In this document: in pieces, positions 35,666 to 46,281 of the stretch
Layout: each line of letters starts with the position of its first letter
How positions within the stretch are numbered: the first letter of the stretch is position 1
Source: Streptomyces cellulosae
GTDB lineage: Bacteria; Actinomycetota; Actinomycetes; Streptomycetales; Streptomycetaceae
Length of the DNA stretch: 64,000 nt
Direction of reading: 5' to 3'
NCBI GenBank assembly: GCA_014655195.1
Contig: BNBH01000004.1
Span: 186,001 to 250,000 of the forward strand
Notes under the pieces: generated by a model
The model's input: the letters and a program-made list of their open reading frames with translations, nothing else
Told to the model about the DNA's origin: nothing
Databases searched by the model: none
Program-made: the position numbers and the translations under genes

Positions 35666-36775
35666 TTACTGCTTGAGCCCGATCTCCGCGCAGGCGTCCT
35701 TGAATTCGCCGGTGCAGATGTCGGACACCTCGTAGAAGCCGTCGGCGAGGACGGTGTCCTCCAGGTTGTCCTGGGTCAGCGCGACCACGGGCACCAGCTG
35801 CGCCGGGATGTCCTGGTCGGTGGGGCTGTCGACGCGGTCGCGGGTGAGCGCGTCGAACTGGATGTCCCGGCCCTGGACCTTCGCCACGGCCATCTCTGCG
35901 GCGTTCTCGGCCTCTTCGGGGTAGGACTTGTAGACGCTCATGTACTGCTCGCCGGTCACGATCCGCTGCACCGCGGCGAGTTCCGCGTCCTGGCCGGTGA
36001 TGGGCGGCAGCTTGGTCACGCCCGCGGCGCGCAGCGCCTTGACGATGCCGCCCGCCATGCCGTCGTTGGCGGAGTAGACACCCTCGATGTTGTCGAGGCC
36101 GATCTCGCTGATGGCCTCCTTCATGTTCTTCTCGGCGTTCTTCGGGTCCCAGTCCTTGGTGTCGAAGGACTTGGCGATGGTGACCTTGCCCTTGAGCTCG
36201 GACAGCGCGCCCGCCTTGAACTGCTTGGCGTTGGGGTCGGTGGACGAGCCGTTCATCATCACGATCTTGTCGGTGATGCTCAGGTCGCCGCCCAGCGCCT
36301 CCAGCAGGGAGCGCCCCTGCACCTCGCCGACGAGGGAGTTGTCGAAGGAGATGTACGCGTCGATCGGGCCCTCGGCGAGCCGGTCGTAGGCGATGACCGG
36401 GATGCCGGCGTCCTTCGCCTTGGAGACGCTCTCCGCGATGCCGTGCGCGTCCACCGCGTCCAGCACGATGACGTCGACCTGCTTGTCGATCATGCGCTGC
36501 ATCTGGGAGGCCTGCTTGTCCGCGTCCGCCTCGGCGTTGGCGTACTCGACCTTGCCCTTGCTGTTGGTGAGCGACTCCACCTTCTTCTTGAAGATGGGGT
36601 AGTCGAACTGCTCGTAGCGCGTGTTGGCCTTCTCCGGGAGGAGCAGGCCCACCGTGATGTCGTCGCCCTTGACGGGGCTCGCGTCGTCGCTGCTGCCCGT
36701 CGCGTCGAGCATGCCGCAGCCGGCGAGCGTGACGGACATGGAGACGGCGGCCACGGATATGGCGATACGACGCAT
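35666..36775 (-). CDS. Sugar ABC transporter substrate-binding lipoprotein (XylF/RbsB type)
   Basis: 369 residues from ATG 36775. Lipoprotein signal RRIAISVAAVSMSVTLAGC with lipobox LAGC (lipidated Cys at about 20). Periplasmic-binding-protein type I fold: ITVGLLLPEKANTRYEQFD, QVDVIVLDAVDAHGIAESV, GIPVIAYDRLAEGPIDAYISFDN, GVYSANDGMAGGIVKAL, ITGQDAELAAVQRIVTGEQYMSVYKSY, the xylose/ribose-binding pattern. No ATPase or permease gene is adjacent, so it is an orphan that must use components elsewhere or act as a sensor. The frame is open to 36973 but the signal peptide fixes the start. Confidence 0.9.
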   Translation of the reverse strand: MRRIAISVAAVSMSVTLAGCGMLDATGSSDDASPVKGDDITVGLLLPEKANTRYEQFDYPIFKKKVESLTNSKGKVEYANAEADADKQASQMQRMIDKQVDVIVLDAVDAHGIAESVSKAKDAGIPVIAYDRLAEGPIDAYISFDNSLVGEVQGRSLLEALGGDLSITDKIVMMNGSSTDPNAKQFKAGALSELKGKVTIAKSFDTKDWDPKNAEKNMKEAISEIGLDNIEGVYSANDGMAGGIVKALRAAGVTKLPPITGQDAELAAVQRIVTGEQYMSVYKSYPEEAENAAEMAVAKVQGRDIQFDALTRDRVDSPTDQDIPAQLVPVVALTQDNLEDTVLADGFYEVSDICTGEFKDACAEIGLKQ

Positions 36776-36996
36776 GCGAGGGCTCACTTCAGGTGCGTAT
36801 TGGACGTGGGCACAGCTTTGCGGCCCATGTGACTGAAAAGCCAACGCTTCGGCGTCCACCGCGTCAAGAGGCAGCCACTTAACGAGATGAACACGACACG
36901 GTGCGCTGAACTCGTGAAAGTCCTGCGGACACTCCGCGGGGATCACCTGGACACGCAGGCATACCATAGCCACAGGTGTGCTCGTACATAAGGGAA

Positions 36997-37029
36997 GGGG
37001 CCCGTGGGTTCAACGAACCCACGGGCCCC
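36997..37029 (-). terminator. Terminator of the dnaK operon (after hspR)
   Basis: Perfect 15-base-pair stem GGGGCCCGTGGGTTC with its complement around AAC, 20 bases beyond the hspR stop on the minus strand. Confidence 0.85.
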
Positions 37030-37048
37030 TCTTCGCCTTCGCGCGCCG

Positions 37049-37501
37049 TCAGTCGGACTGCTGCTGGCGCTTGGGACGCCAGACCACCAGCGCGCTCGTC
37101 TGCTGCACCTCCTGGTAGGGCACCAGGTCACGGCGGTACGAGGCATGGACGGCTGCCTCGCGCTGACGCATGGCCGCCGCCGCGCCGTCGAGCGCGTCCT
37201 CCAGTTCGGCCACACGGGCCTGGAGGGCGGCGACCTGGTTCTCCAGTTCGATGATGCGCTTGATTCCGGCCAGGTTGATGCCCTCGTCCTGCGACAACTG
37301 CTGCACCTGACGGAGCAGTTCGATGTCACGGGCCGAGTAGCGCCGGCCCCGGCCCGCCGTACGGTCCGGCGACACAAGTCCCAGACGGTCGTACTGACGC
37401 AGCGTCTGCGGGTGCAGGCCGGAGAGCTGGGCCGCCACCGAAATGACGTAGACCGGAGTGTCCTGGGTCAGTTCGTACGGGTTGCGTCGACGGCCGTCCA
37501 T
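37049..37501 (-). CDS. hspR: Heat-shock repressor HspR
   Basis: 150 residues from ATG 37501. MerR-type winged helix: YVISVAAQLSGLHPQTLRQYDRLGLVSPDRTAGRGRRYSARDIELLRQVQQLSQDEGINLAGIKRIIELE, then a coiled coil (QVAALQARVAELEDALD) and a C-terminal tail ending VVWRPKRQQQSD. Represses the dnaK operon and clpB through HAIR sites, with DnaK as corepressor in Streptomyces (established knowledge). Last gene of the dnaK-grpE-dnaJ-hspR operon, starting four bases after dnaJ; this forms a negative feedback loop. Confidence 0.96.
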   Translation of the reverse strand: MDGRRRNPYELTQDTPVYVISVAAQLSGLHPQTLRQYDRLGLVSPDRTAGRGRRYSARDIELLRQVQQLSQDEGINLAGIKRIIELENQVAALQARVAELEDALDGAAAAMRQREAAVHASYRRDLVPYQEVQQTSALVVWRPKRQQQSD

Positions 37502-37505
37502 CGCA

Positions 37506-38675
37506 TCAAGCTCCCTTCGCGGCCTGGAACAGCTCCGCCCGCGGATCCTGGTCCGCGGTTGCCTCGCGATACGCCTCCAGGGCGTCACGAGCCTTCCCCG
37601 ACAGGTCCTTGGGAACACTCACCTCGACGGTGACCAGCAGATCACCGCGGGTGCCGTCCTTGCGGACCGCCCCCTTGCCGCGGGCGCGCAGGGTGCGCCC
37701 GTTGGGTGTGCCCGGCGGCAGCTTCAGCGTCACCGGCGGGCCGCCCAGCGTCGGCACCCGAATCTCGCCCCCAAGGGCCGCCTCGGGGAACGTCACCGGC
37801 ACCGTGACCGTCAGGTTGTCGCCCTTGCGGCCGAACACCGGGTGGGCGCCGACGTGCACGACGACGTACAGGTCGCCCGCGGGGCCGCCCCGCTCGCCGG
37901 GCGCCCCCTTGCCGCGCAGCCTGATCCGCTGGCCGTCGCTGACCCCCGCGGGGATGCGCACCTGCATCGTCCGCGAGGACTTGGCCCGGCCGCTGCCCTT
38001 GCAGACCTCGCAGGGCTCCTCCGCGATCAGACCGCGGCCCTTGCAGTCCGGGCAGGGGTCGGTCAGCGAGAAGCCGCCGCCCGAGCCCCGCGCCACCTGA
38101 CCGGTGCCGACGCAGGTCGGGCACACGCGCGGTGTGCCGTTCTTGTCGCCGGTGCCCGAACAGGCCTTGCAGGGCGACTGCGACGACATCCGCAGCGGGA
38201 CGGTCGCGCCCTCGATGGCCTCGGTGAAGCTGAGCGTCACCTCGGACTCGATGTCCTGGCCCCGGCGCGGCTGGGTCCGCTGGGTCCCCGGGCCGCCCCG
38301 GTTGAACAGGCCCCCGAAGACGTCACCGAGCCCGCCGCCGAAGCCGCCCTGGCCGCCGGCCTGACCGCCGAAGAGGTCGCCGAGGTCGAAGTTGAACGAG
38401 CCGCCGCCCGCGCCCGGCCCCGGACGGAACCCGCCGTTGCCGAAGAGGGCGCGCGCCTCGTCGTACTCCTTGCGCTTCTTGGGGTCGCCGAGGACGTCGT
38501 TCGCCTCGGAGATCTCCTTGAACCGCTCCTCCGCCTTGGCGTTCCCCTTGTTGGCGTCCGGGTGGTACTCGCGGGCGAGCTTCCGGTACGCCTTCTTGAT
38601 CTCGGCCTCGGTGGCGTCCTTGGGGACGCCGAGGACCTTGTAGTAGTCCTTCTCGATGAAGTCCTTGGTGCTCAT
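37506..38675 (-). CDS. dnaJ: Chaperone DnaJ
   Basis: 389 residues. J domain with HPD at residues 38-40 ([13 protein letters not shown]), Gly/Phe-rich stretch ([27 protein letters not shown]), four zinc-finger repeats [24 protein letters not shown] and CEVCKGSG, then the substrate-binding C-terminal domains. Stimulates DnaK ATPase and presents clients. Third gene of the HspR-controlled operon, 36 bases after grpE. Confidence 0.97.
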   Translation of the reverse strand: MSTKDFIEKDYYKVLGVPKDATEAEIKKAYRKLAREYHPDANKGNAKAEERFKEISEANDVLGDPKKRKEYDEARALFGNGGFRPGPGAGGGSFNFDLGDLFGGQAGGQGGFGGGLGDVFGGLFNRGGPGTQRTQPRRGQDIESEVTLSFTEAIEGATVPLRMSSQSPCKACSGTGDKNGTPRVCPTCVGTGQVARGSGGGFSLTDPCPDCKGRGLIAEEPCEVCKGSGRAKSSRTMQVRIPAGVSDGQRIRLRGKGAPGERGGPAGDLYVVVHVGAHPVFGRKGDNLTVTVPVTFPEAALGGEIRVPTLGGPPVTLKLPPGTPNGRTLRARGKGAVRKDGTRGDLLVTVEVSVPKDLSGKARDALEAYREATADQDPRAELFQAAKGA

Positions 38676-38711
38676 CCCCGACGTCCCTCCTTCCCTGAGT
38701 CAGCCGTGACG

Positions 38712-41320
<2,609 letters not shown>

Positions 41321-42358
41321 TTATCCGCTCCTTACACGCAACTGCGCTGTGACCTGCGGCGACGCGCTGGCGACACGTTGACGCGGACGGAAAACAGGGG
41401 TGACGGGACGCCTCACCAGCATCAGCACGAGCGCCGCGACGCCCGCCGCGACCCACCACGCCGCCCCGGGGGACAGCCTGCCGGTGTGCACGCACACCGC
41501 GACCAGCACCCCTGCCGCGGCACCGGCGCCCAGCAGCACCGGCACCGCGCGGGGCGCGAGACCGAGCCGCCGCAACCGGTGCCCGAGGTGGTCGGGGCGT
41601 CCACGGGTCACGGTACGGCGGTCGAGCCGCCGCCCGAGTACCACCAGGGCCGCGTCCGCACACGCGATCGCCGTCAGCGCGTACAGCACGGACGCCCCGG
41701 CTCCGATTCCCTGCCCGGCCCGTACGAAAACCGCCGACGCGGCCAGCAGGAAACCGGTGAACAGCGCGCCGGCCGCCCCGAGGCCCGCCTGCGCGGGGAA
41801 CCAGTTGTGCAGCAGGAACCCGGCGAGCGCGGCGGCCAGCACGCCCAGCAGCGCGGCGAGGCCGTCCATCAGCTCGGCCGTGGCGCACGCGGCGACCCCG
41901 AACGCGCCCACCGCGCCGACCGTGCCGGCCAGCCCGTCGGCGTGGTCCAGCCCCCGGAAGGCGGCGGTCACGACGGCGATCCACGCCACGGCCGCGGCTC
42001 CGGCGGCCACGCCGGTCTCCTCGTACGGCACGACGAAGCCCGCGGCGACCGCCGTGCCGGCCGGCGTGACCCACCAGCGCAGCCGCCGGAGGTCGGCGGC
42101 CAGCCCGAGCAGGGCGACACAGCCGGCGGCCGTGACCACCCGGCCGACCCCGGAGCCCAGCGGCAGCAGACCGGTGGCGTCGCCGCCGGCCGCGACCAGG
42201 ACGGTGGCCAGCGCGACGGCCGTTCCCCCGGACAGCGGCAGGGGCCGGCGCCGCCTGCGGTCGGTGAGTCCCAGACGCAGGGCGGGGGTCCGCAGCACTC
42301 CGGCGAAGAAGGCGGAGAGCAGCAGTGCGGTGGCGGCGGCGGCGATCCCGTAGAGCAC
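41321..42358 (-). CDS. MraY/WecA-like membrane protein, divergent active site
   Basis: 345 residues with about ten hydrophobic segments. Resembles the glycosyltransferase-4 (polyprenyl-phosphate sugar-phosphate transferase) family: the cytosolic loops ADRRRRRPLPLSGGTAVAL-like TDRRRRRPLPLSGG, LLGLAADLRRLRWW, FRGLDHADGLAGTVG and RGRPDHLGHRLRRLGL. In catalytic members these are a DD pair, NxxNxxDGxDGLA and an HxHH-type motif; here AD, a reduced DGLAG, and HLGH remain. Activity is therefore uncertain. Same strand as dnaK, ending at the second HAIR site; 328 bases divergent from the Fe-S oxidoreductase. Confidence 0.72.
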   Translation of the reverse strand: MLYGIAAAATALLLSAFFAGVLRTPALRLGLTDRRRRRPLPLSGGTAVALATVLVAAGGDATGLLPLGSGVGRVVTAAGCVALLGLAADLRRLRWWVTPAGTAVAAGFVVPYEETGVAAGAAAVAWIAVVTAAFRGLDHADGLAGTVGAVGAFGVAACATAELMDGLAALLGVLAAALAGFLLHNWFPAQAGLGAAGALFTGFLLAASAVFVRAGQGIGAGASVLYALTAIACADAALVVLGRRLDRRTVTRGRPDHLGHRLRRLGLAPRAVPVLLGAGAAAGVLVAVCVHTGRLSPGAAWWVAAGVAALVLMLVRRPVTPVFRPRQRVASASPQVTAQLRVRSG

Positions 42359-42686
42359 GGATATAAGTTAGGGGCGTATGGACTGATTTGGCGTGAATAA
42401 CACGATCGGATCCCGGACGCCATCCGGGACACCCCCGGAAGGGCGCTTTCATAGGCAACCCTCAGCGATTCAGATCACCCCGCGCCCGGCTACAGTGCGG
42501 CCTGAGATGGGGGTAGTCTCAGACGGACTGCATAAGTTACCGCTTAGTAATCTCGGGGAAGCCGGACGGAACCGAACGGAACCGGCCGGCCGCCGGCCGG
42601 AAGCCTGAGGGATGCCGGACGGCGCACCCCGGTGAACCCCCCGACACAACCGCCCCCTGAACCCCTCGCAGGCCCGAGGAGCCCCC
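42359..42686. promoter_or_regulatory. Divergent promoter region with two inverted repeats
   Basis: 328 bases without a gene. CTGAGA (42502-42507) pairs with TCTCAG (42517-42522), and GTTAC-N6-GTAAT (42536-42551) is a near-perfect operator-like palindrome. TACAGT at 42491-42496 looks like a -10 element for the rightward gene. Regulator unknown. Confidence 0.5.
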
Positions 42687-44969
42687 ATGCAACTCGCCGC
42701 GATCATCGTGTCGCTGGTCCTGACCGTGGTCGGCGTTGCGCTGCTCGCACGCGCGATCGGCCAGTTCGTCCGGTACTTCAAGCTGGGCCAGCCGGTCCCG
42801 GCCGGCACCCGGACCGACAACCCCTACCAGCGCAGTGTGACCCTGGTGCGGGAGTTCCTCGGCCACACCCGCATGAACAGGTGGGGCATCGTCGGCATCG
42901 CCCACTGGTTCGTCGCCGTCGGCTTCCTGACCCTGCCGCCGACCCTCGCCCAGGCCTTCGGCCAGCTCTTCCAGGCCGACTGGACGCTCCCGGTCATCGG
43001 CGGCTTCCTGCCGTTCGAGCTGTACATCGAGTTCATCGGCGTCATGACGATCCTGGGCATCGCGACCCTGATCGTGATCCGCCTGCTCAGCCTGCCGACC
43101 CGGCCCGGCCGCAAGTCCCGCTTCACCGGTTCCAAGTCCGGCCAGGCGTACTTCGTCGAGGCCGTCATCCTCATCATCGGCGTCGCCATCTACGTGCTGC
43201 GCGGCCTCGAGGGCGCCCTGCACCACGTCGACAGCTACGAGCCGGCGTACTTCGCCTCGTACCCGCTGGTCCAGCTCTTCGACGGGCTGTCCGTCGGGAC
43301 GCTGCAGAACCTGGTCTACCTGGCCGCGATGATCAAGATCGGGACGTCGTTCGTCTGGATGATCGTCGTCTCGCTGAACACCAACATGGGTGTGGCCTGG
43401 CACCGCTTCCTGGCCTTCCCCAACATCTGGTTCAAGCGCAACGCCGACGGCTCCACGGCGCTGGGCGCCCTGCAGCCGATGACCTCCGGCGGCAAGCCGA
43501 TCGACTTCACCGACCCCGGTGACGACGACGTCTTCGGCGTCTCCCAGGTCGAGCAGTTCTCCTGGAAGGGCCTGCTGGACTTCTCCACCTGCACCGAGTG
43601 CGGCCGCTGCCAGTCGCAGTGCCCCGCGTGGAACACCGGCAAGCCGCTGTCCCCGAAGCTGCTGATCATGTCGCTGCGCGACCACGCGCACGCCAAGGCC
43701 CCGTACCTGCTGGCCGGCGGCGGCAAGACCATGGAGGGCGAGGAGAAGGCGTCCGAGGAGCAGCTGGCCGGCGTGCCCGCCGCCGCCCTCGCCGAGGCCG
43801 AGCGCCCGCTGATCGGCACCGCCGAGGAGAACGGCGTCATCGACCCGGACGTCCTGTGGTCCTGCACCACCTGCGGCGCGTGCGTCGAGCAGTGCCCGGT
43901 GGACATCGAGCACGTCGACCACATCGTCGACATGCGCCGCTACCAGGTCATGATCGAGAGCGCGTTCCCGTCCGAGGCGGGCACGATGCTCAAGAACCTG
44001 GAGAAGAAGGGCAACCCCTGGGGCCTGGCCAAGAAGCAGCGCCTCGAGTGGCTCAAGGAGGTCGACTTCGAGGTCCCGGTCGTCGGCAAGGACATCGAGG
44101 ACCTGTCCGAGGTCGAGTACCTGTACTGGGTCGGCTGCGCCGGCGCCCTGGAGGACCGCGCCAAGAAGACCACCAAGGCCTTCGCGGAGCTGCTGCACAT
44201 CGCGGGCGTCAAGTTCGCGATCATGGGCGGCGACGAGAAGTGCACGGGTGACTCCGCCCGCCGCCTCGGCAACGAGCCCCTGTTCCAGGAGCTCGGCATG
44301 GAGAACGTCATGGCGCTGAACATGGCGTTCGGCGAGGAGATGGACGACGAGGGCAAGGTGACGCCGGAGTCGGCGAAGCCCCGGTCGGCGAAGAAGATCG
44401 TCGCGACCTGCCCGCACTGCCTCAACACCCTCGGCAACGAGTACCCGCAGCTCGGCGGCGACTACGAGGTCATCCACCACACGCAGCTGCTGCAGCACCT
44501 GGTGGACGAGGGCAAGCTGATCCCCGTCACGCCGGTCGAGGGCCTCATCACCTACCACGACCCGTGCTACCTGGGCCGCCACAACAAGATCTACACGCCT
44601 CCGCGCGAGATCATCGGCAAGGTCCCGGGCCTGCGCAACGAGGAGATGCACCGCCACAAGGAGCGGGGCTTCTGCTGCGGCGCCGGCGGCGCGCGGATGT
44701 GGATGGAGGAGCGGATCGGCAAGCGCATCAACAACGAGCGCGTCGACGAGGCCCTGTCCCTCAACCCGGACATCATCTCCACCGCCTGCCCGTTCTGCCT
44801 GGTCATGCTGACCGACTCGGTCAACGGCAAGAAGAACGACGGCAAGGCCAAGGAGTCGACCCAGGTCGTCGACGTGGCCCAGCTCCTGCTGGAGTCGGTC
44901 AAGACCCCGGTCGACCCGGCGGGCGAGGAGGAGCCGGAACCGGCGCCTGAGCCGGAGCCGGTGAAGTAA
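42687..44969 (+). CDS. Membrane-anchored iron-sulfur oxidoreductase (heterodisulfide reductase-like)
   Basis: 760 residues. N-terminal membrane part (about residues 1-250, five or so helices resembling the nitrate-reductase gamma/HdrE type) followed by two 4Fe-4S motifs, CTECGRCQSQCPAWN and CTTCGACVEQCPVDIEH, and two CCG domains (CPHCLNTLGNEYP, HDPCYLGRHNKIY, RGFCCGAGGARMW, CPFCLVML). The C-terminal 20 residues are Pro/Glu. Homologous to the essential mycobacterial Fe-S protein of the Rv0338c type (family knowledge); transfers electrons from an unknown donor, linked to the quinone pool by inference. GAGGAG precedes ATG 42687. Confidence 0.92.
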   Translation: MQLAAIIVSLVLTVVGVALLARAIGQFVRYFKLGQPVPAGTRTDNPYQRSVTLVREFLGHTRMNRWGIVGIAHWFVAVGFLTLPPTLAQAFGQLFQADWTLPVIGGFLPFELYIEFIGVMTILGIATLIVIRLLSLPTRPGRKSRFTGSKSGQAYFVEAVILIIGVAIYVLRGLEGALHHVDSYEPAYFASYPLVQLFDGLSVGTLQNLVYLAAMIKIGTSFVWMIVVSLNTNMGVAWHRFLAFPNIWFKRNADGSTALGALQPMTSGGKPIDFTDPGDDDVFGVSQVEQFSWKGLLDFSTCTECGRCQSQCPAWNTGKPLSPKLLIMSLRDHAHAKAPYLLAGGGKTMEGEEKASEEQLAGVPAAALAEAERPLIGTAEENGVIDPDVLWSCTTCGACVEQCPVDIEHVDHIVDMRRYQVMIESAFPSEAGTMLKNLEKKGNPWGLAKKQRLEWLKEVDFEVPVVGKDIEDLSEVEYLYWVGCAGALEDRAKKTTKAFAELLHIAGVKFAIMGGDEKCTGDSARRLGNEPLFQELGMENVMALNMAFGEEMDDEGKVTPESAKPRSAKKIVATCPHCLNTLGNEYPQLGGDYEVIHHTQLLQHLVDEGKLIPVTPVEGLITYHDPCYLGRHNKIYTPPREIIGKVPGLRNEEMHRHKERGFCCGAGGARMWMEERIGKRINNERVDEALSLNPDIISTACPFCLVMLTDSVNGKKNDGKAKESTQVVDVAQLLLESVKTPVDPAGEEEPEPAPEPEPVK

Positions 44970-44983
44970 CGCAGGCCGAGTGA

Positions 44984-45015
44984 CGAAGGGGCCGCCCTGA
45001 GGGGCGGCCCCTTCG
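44984..45015 (+). terminator. Terminator after the Fe-S oxidoreductase
   Basis: CGAAGGGGCCGCCC pairs exactly with GGGCGGCCCCTTCG around TGAG, 15 bases after the stop codon. Confidence 0.85.
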
Positions 45016-45178
45016 GCGTTCCCGGAGTCTCCGGGCAGACCCGTCCGAGGGCTCCGGACACTCCCCTTCCGGGTGATGCGGGCACTCCCCTTAGGGGATG
45101 TCACAGCTCGGCAGCAATGCCCGGCCGCGTGGCCGGGGCCCGGCACACGGCCGCCCCGGACCAGGTACGTTCGGTTAC

Positions 45179-46114
45179 GTGGCTGGATTCAGGATCGGAC
45201 GCGGACGGAACAACGACGGTGCGCCTCAGGGGCGGCCGCCCCACCCCCCGCACGGGCGGCAGACACCGCCCGCGCCGTCGTACGGCTACCCGCCGGCACC
45301 GCAGCCGCCCTCCTACGGGCAGGGCGCGGGCGGCGGAAGCCCCTGGCCGCAGCCGCACGCCGGCCGCGGCGCCCCGGGCGGCTACGGCGGTCAAGGGGGT
45401 CACGGGGGTCACGGCGAGCCGGAGTACTTCGGTGACGGCGGCTACCCCACCGGGCCGCAGGGCGCCCCGCACGACCCGTACGCTGCCAACAACCCCGGTC
45501 ACACGCAGGCGTTCTCGATCGACGACCAGTACCACCAGGACGACGTCCACCAGCCGCCCGCCGGCCCGGTCGGCCCCCGGCTGCACTGGAAGGCGCTGCT
45601 GAAGGGCATCGTCCTGTCGCCGCAGCAGACGTTCCTGCAGATGCGCGACTACACGATGTGGGGCCCCGCCCTCGTCGTGACGTTCCTCTACGGCCTGCTC
45701 GCCGTCTTCGGCTTCGACGGCGCCCGCGAGGACGCCATCAACGCGACGCTGTCCAACGCGATCCCGATCGTGCTGACGACGGCCGTGGCGTTGGTGATCA
45801 GCGCGTTCGTCCTGGGCGTGGTCACCCACACGCTGGCCCGCCAGCTCGGCGGCAACGGCGCCTGGCAGCCCACCGTCGGACTGTCGATGCTGATCATGTC
45901 CATCAGCGACGCCCCGCGTCTGGTGTTCGCCATGTTCGCGGGCGGCGACGCGACCTTCGTACAGCTCCTCGGCTGGGCCACCTGGGTGGCGGGCGGCGCC
46001 CTGCTCACCCTGATGGTCAGCCGCTCCCACGACCTGCCCTGGCCCAAGGCCCTGGGCGCGTCGTCCATCCAGCTGATCGCACTGCTGTCGATCGTGAAGC
46101 TGGGTACGTTCTAG
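45179..46114 (+). CDS. Yip1-domain membrane protein with Pro/Gly-rich N-terminus
   Basis: 311 residues from GTG 45179 (VAGFRIGRGRNNDG). Residues 1-145 are Pro/Gly/Gln/Tyr-rich and disordered; residues 150-311 form a Yip1-type domain with four or five helices: WKALLKGIVLSPQQTFLQMRDY, PALVVTFLYGLLAVFGF, IVLTTAVALVISAFVLGVVTHTLARQLGG, LVFAMFAGG. The frame is open to 45098, but a Streptomyces-like GTG start with no leader fits better. Membrane role unknown; this class is common in actinobacteria. Confidence 0.82.
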   Translation: MAGFRIGRGRNNDGAPQGRPPHPPHGRQTPPAPSYGYPPAPQPPSYGQGAGGGSPWPQPHAGRGAPGGYGGQGGHGGHGEPEYFGDGGYPTGPQGAPHDPYAANNPGHTQAFSIDDQYHQDDVHQPPAGPVGPRLHWKALLKGIVLSPQQTFLQMRDYTMWGPALVVTFLYGLLAVFGFDGAREDAINATLSNAIPIVLTTAVALVISAFVLGVVTHTLARQLGGNGAWQPTVGLSMLIMSISDAPRLVFAMFAGGDATFVQLLGWATWVAGGALLTLMVSRSHDLPWPKALGASSIQLIALLSIVKLGTF

Positions 46115-46281
46115 CCCCGCTCTGGACCCGTCCGGTCGGGCCCCGGTGTGCACGTGACGCCGGGGTCCCACCCCTGCCGCGCCGTGATCACCTCCTGCTA
46201 CTGTCGCCCCTGCTCGCGCAGGACGAGCGGCGACATCGTGACACGCCCCCCTGCGCGGCGCCCTGGGGAGGGACTTCACAC

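Noticed and set aside
42537..45146. 869-codon minus-strand frame opposite the Fe-S oxidoreductase
   Set aside because: Composition of an antisense shadow; the sense strand has clear cysteine motifs.
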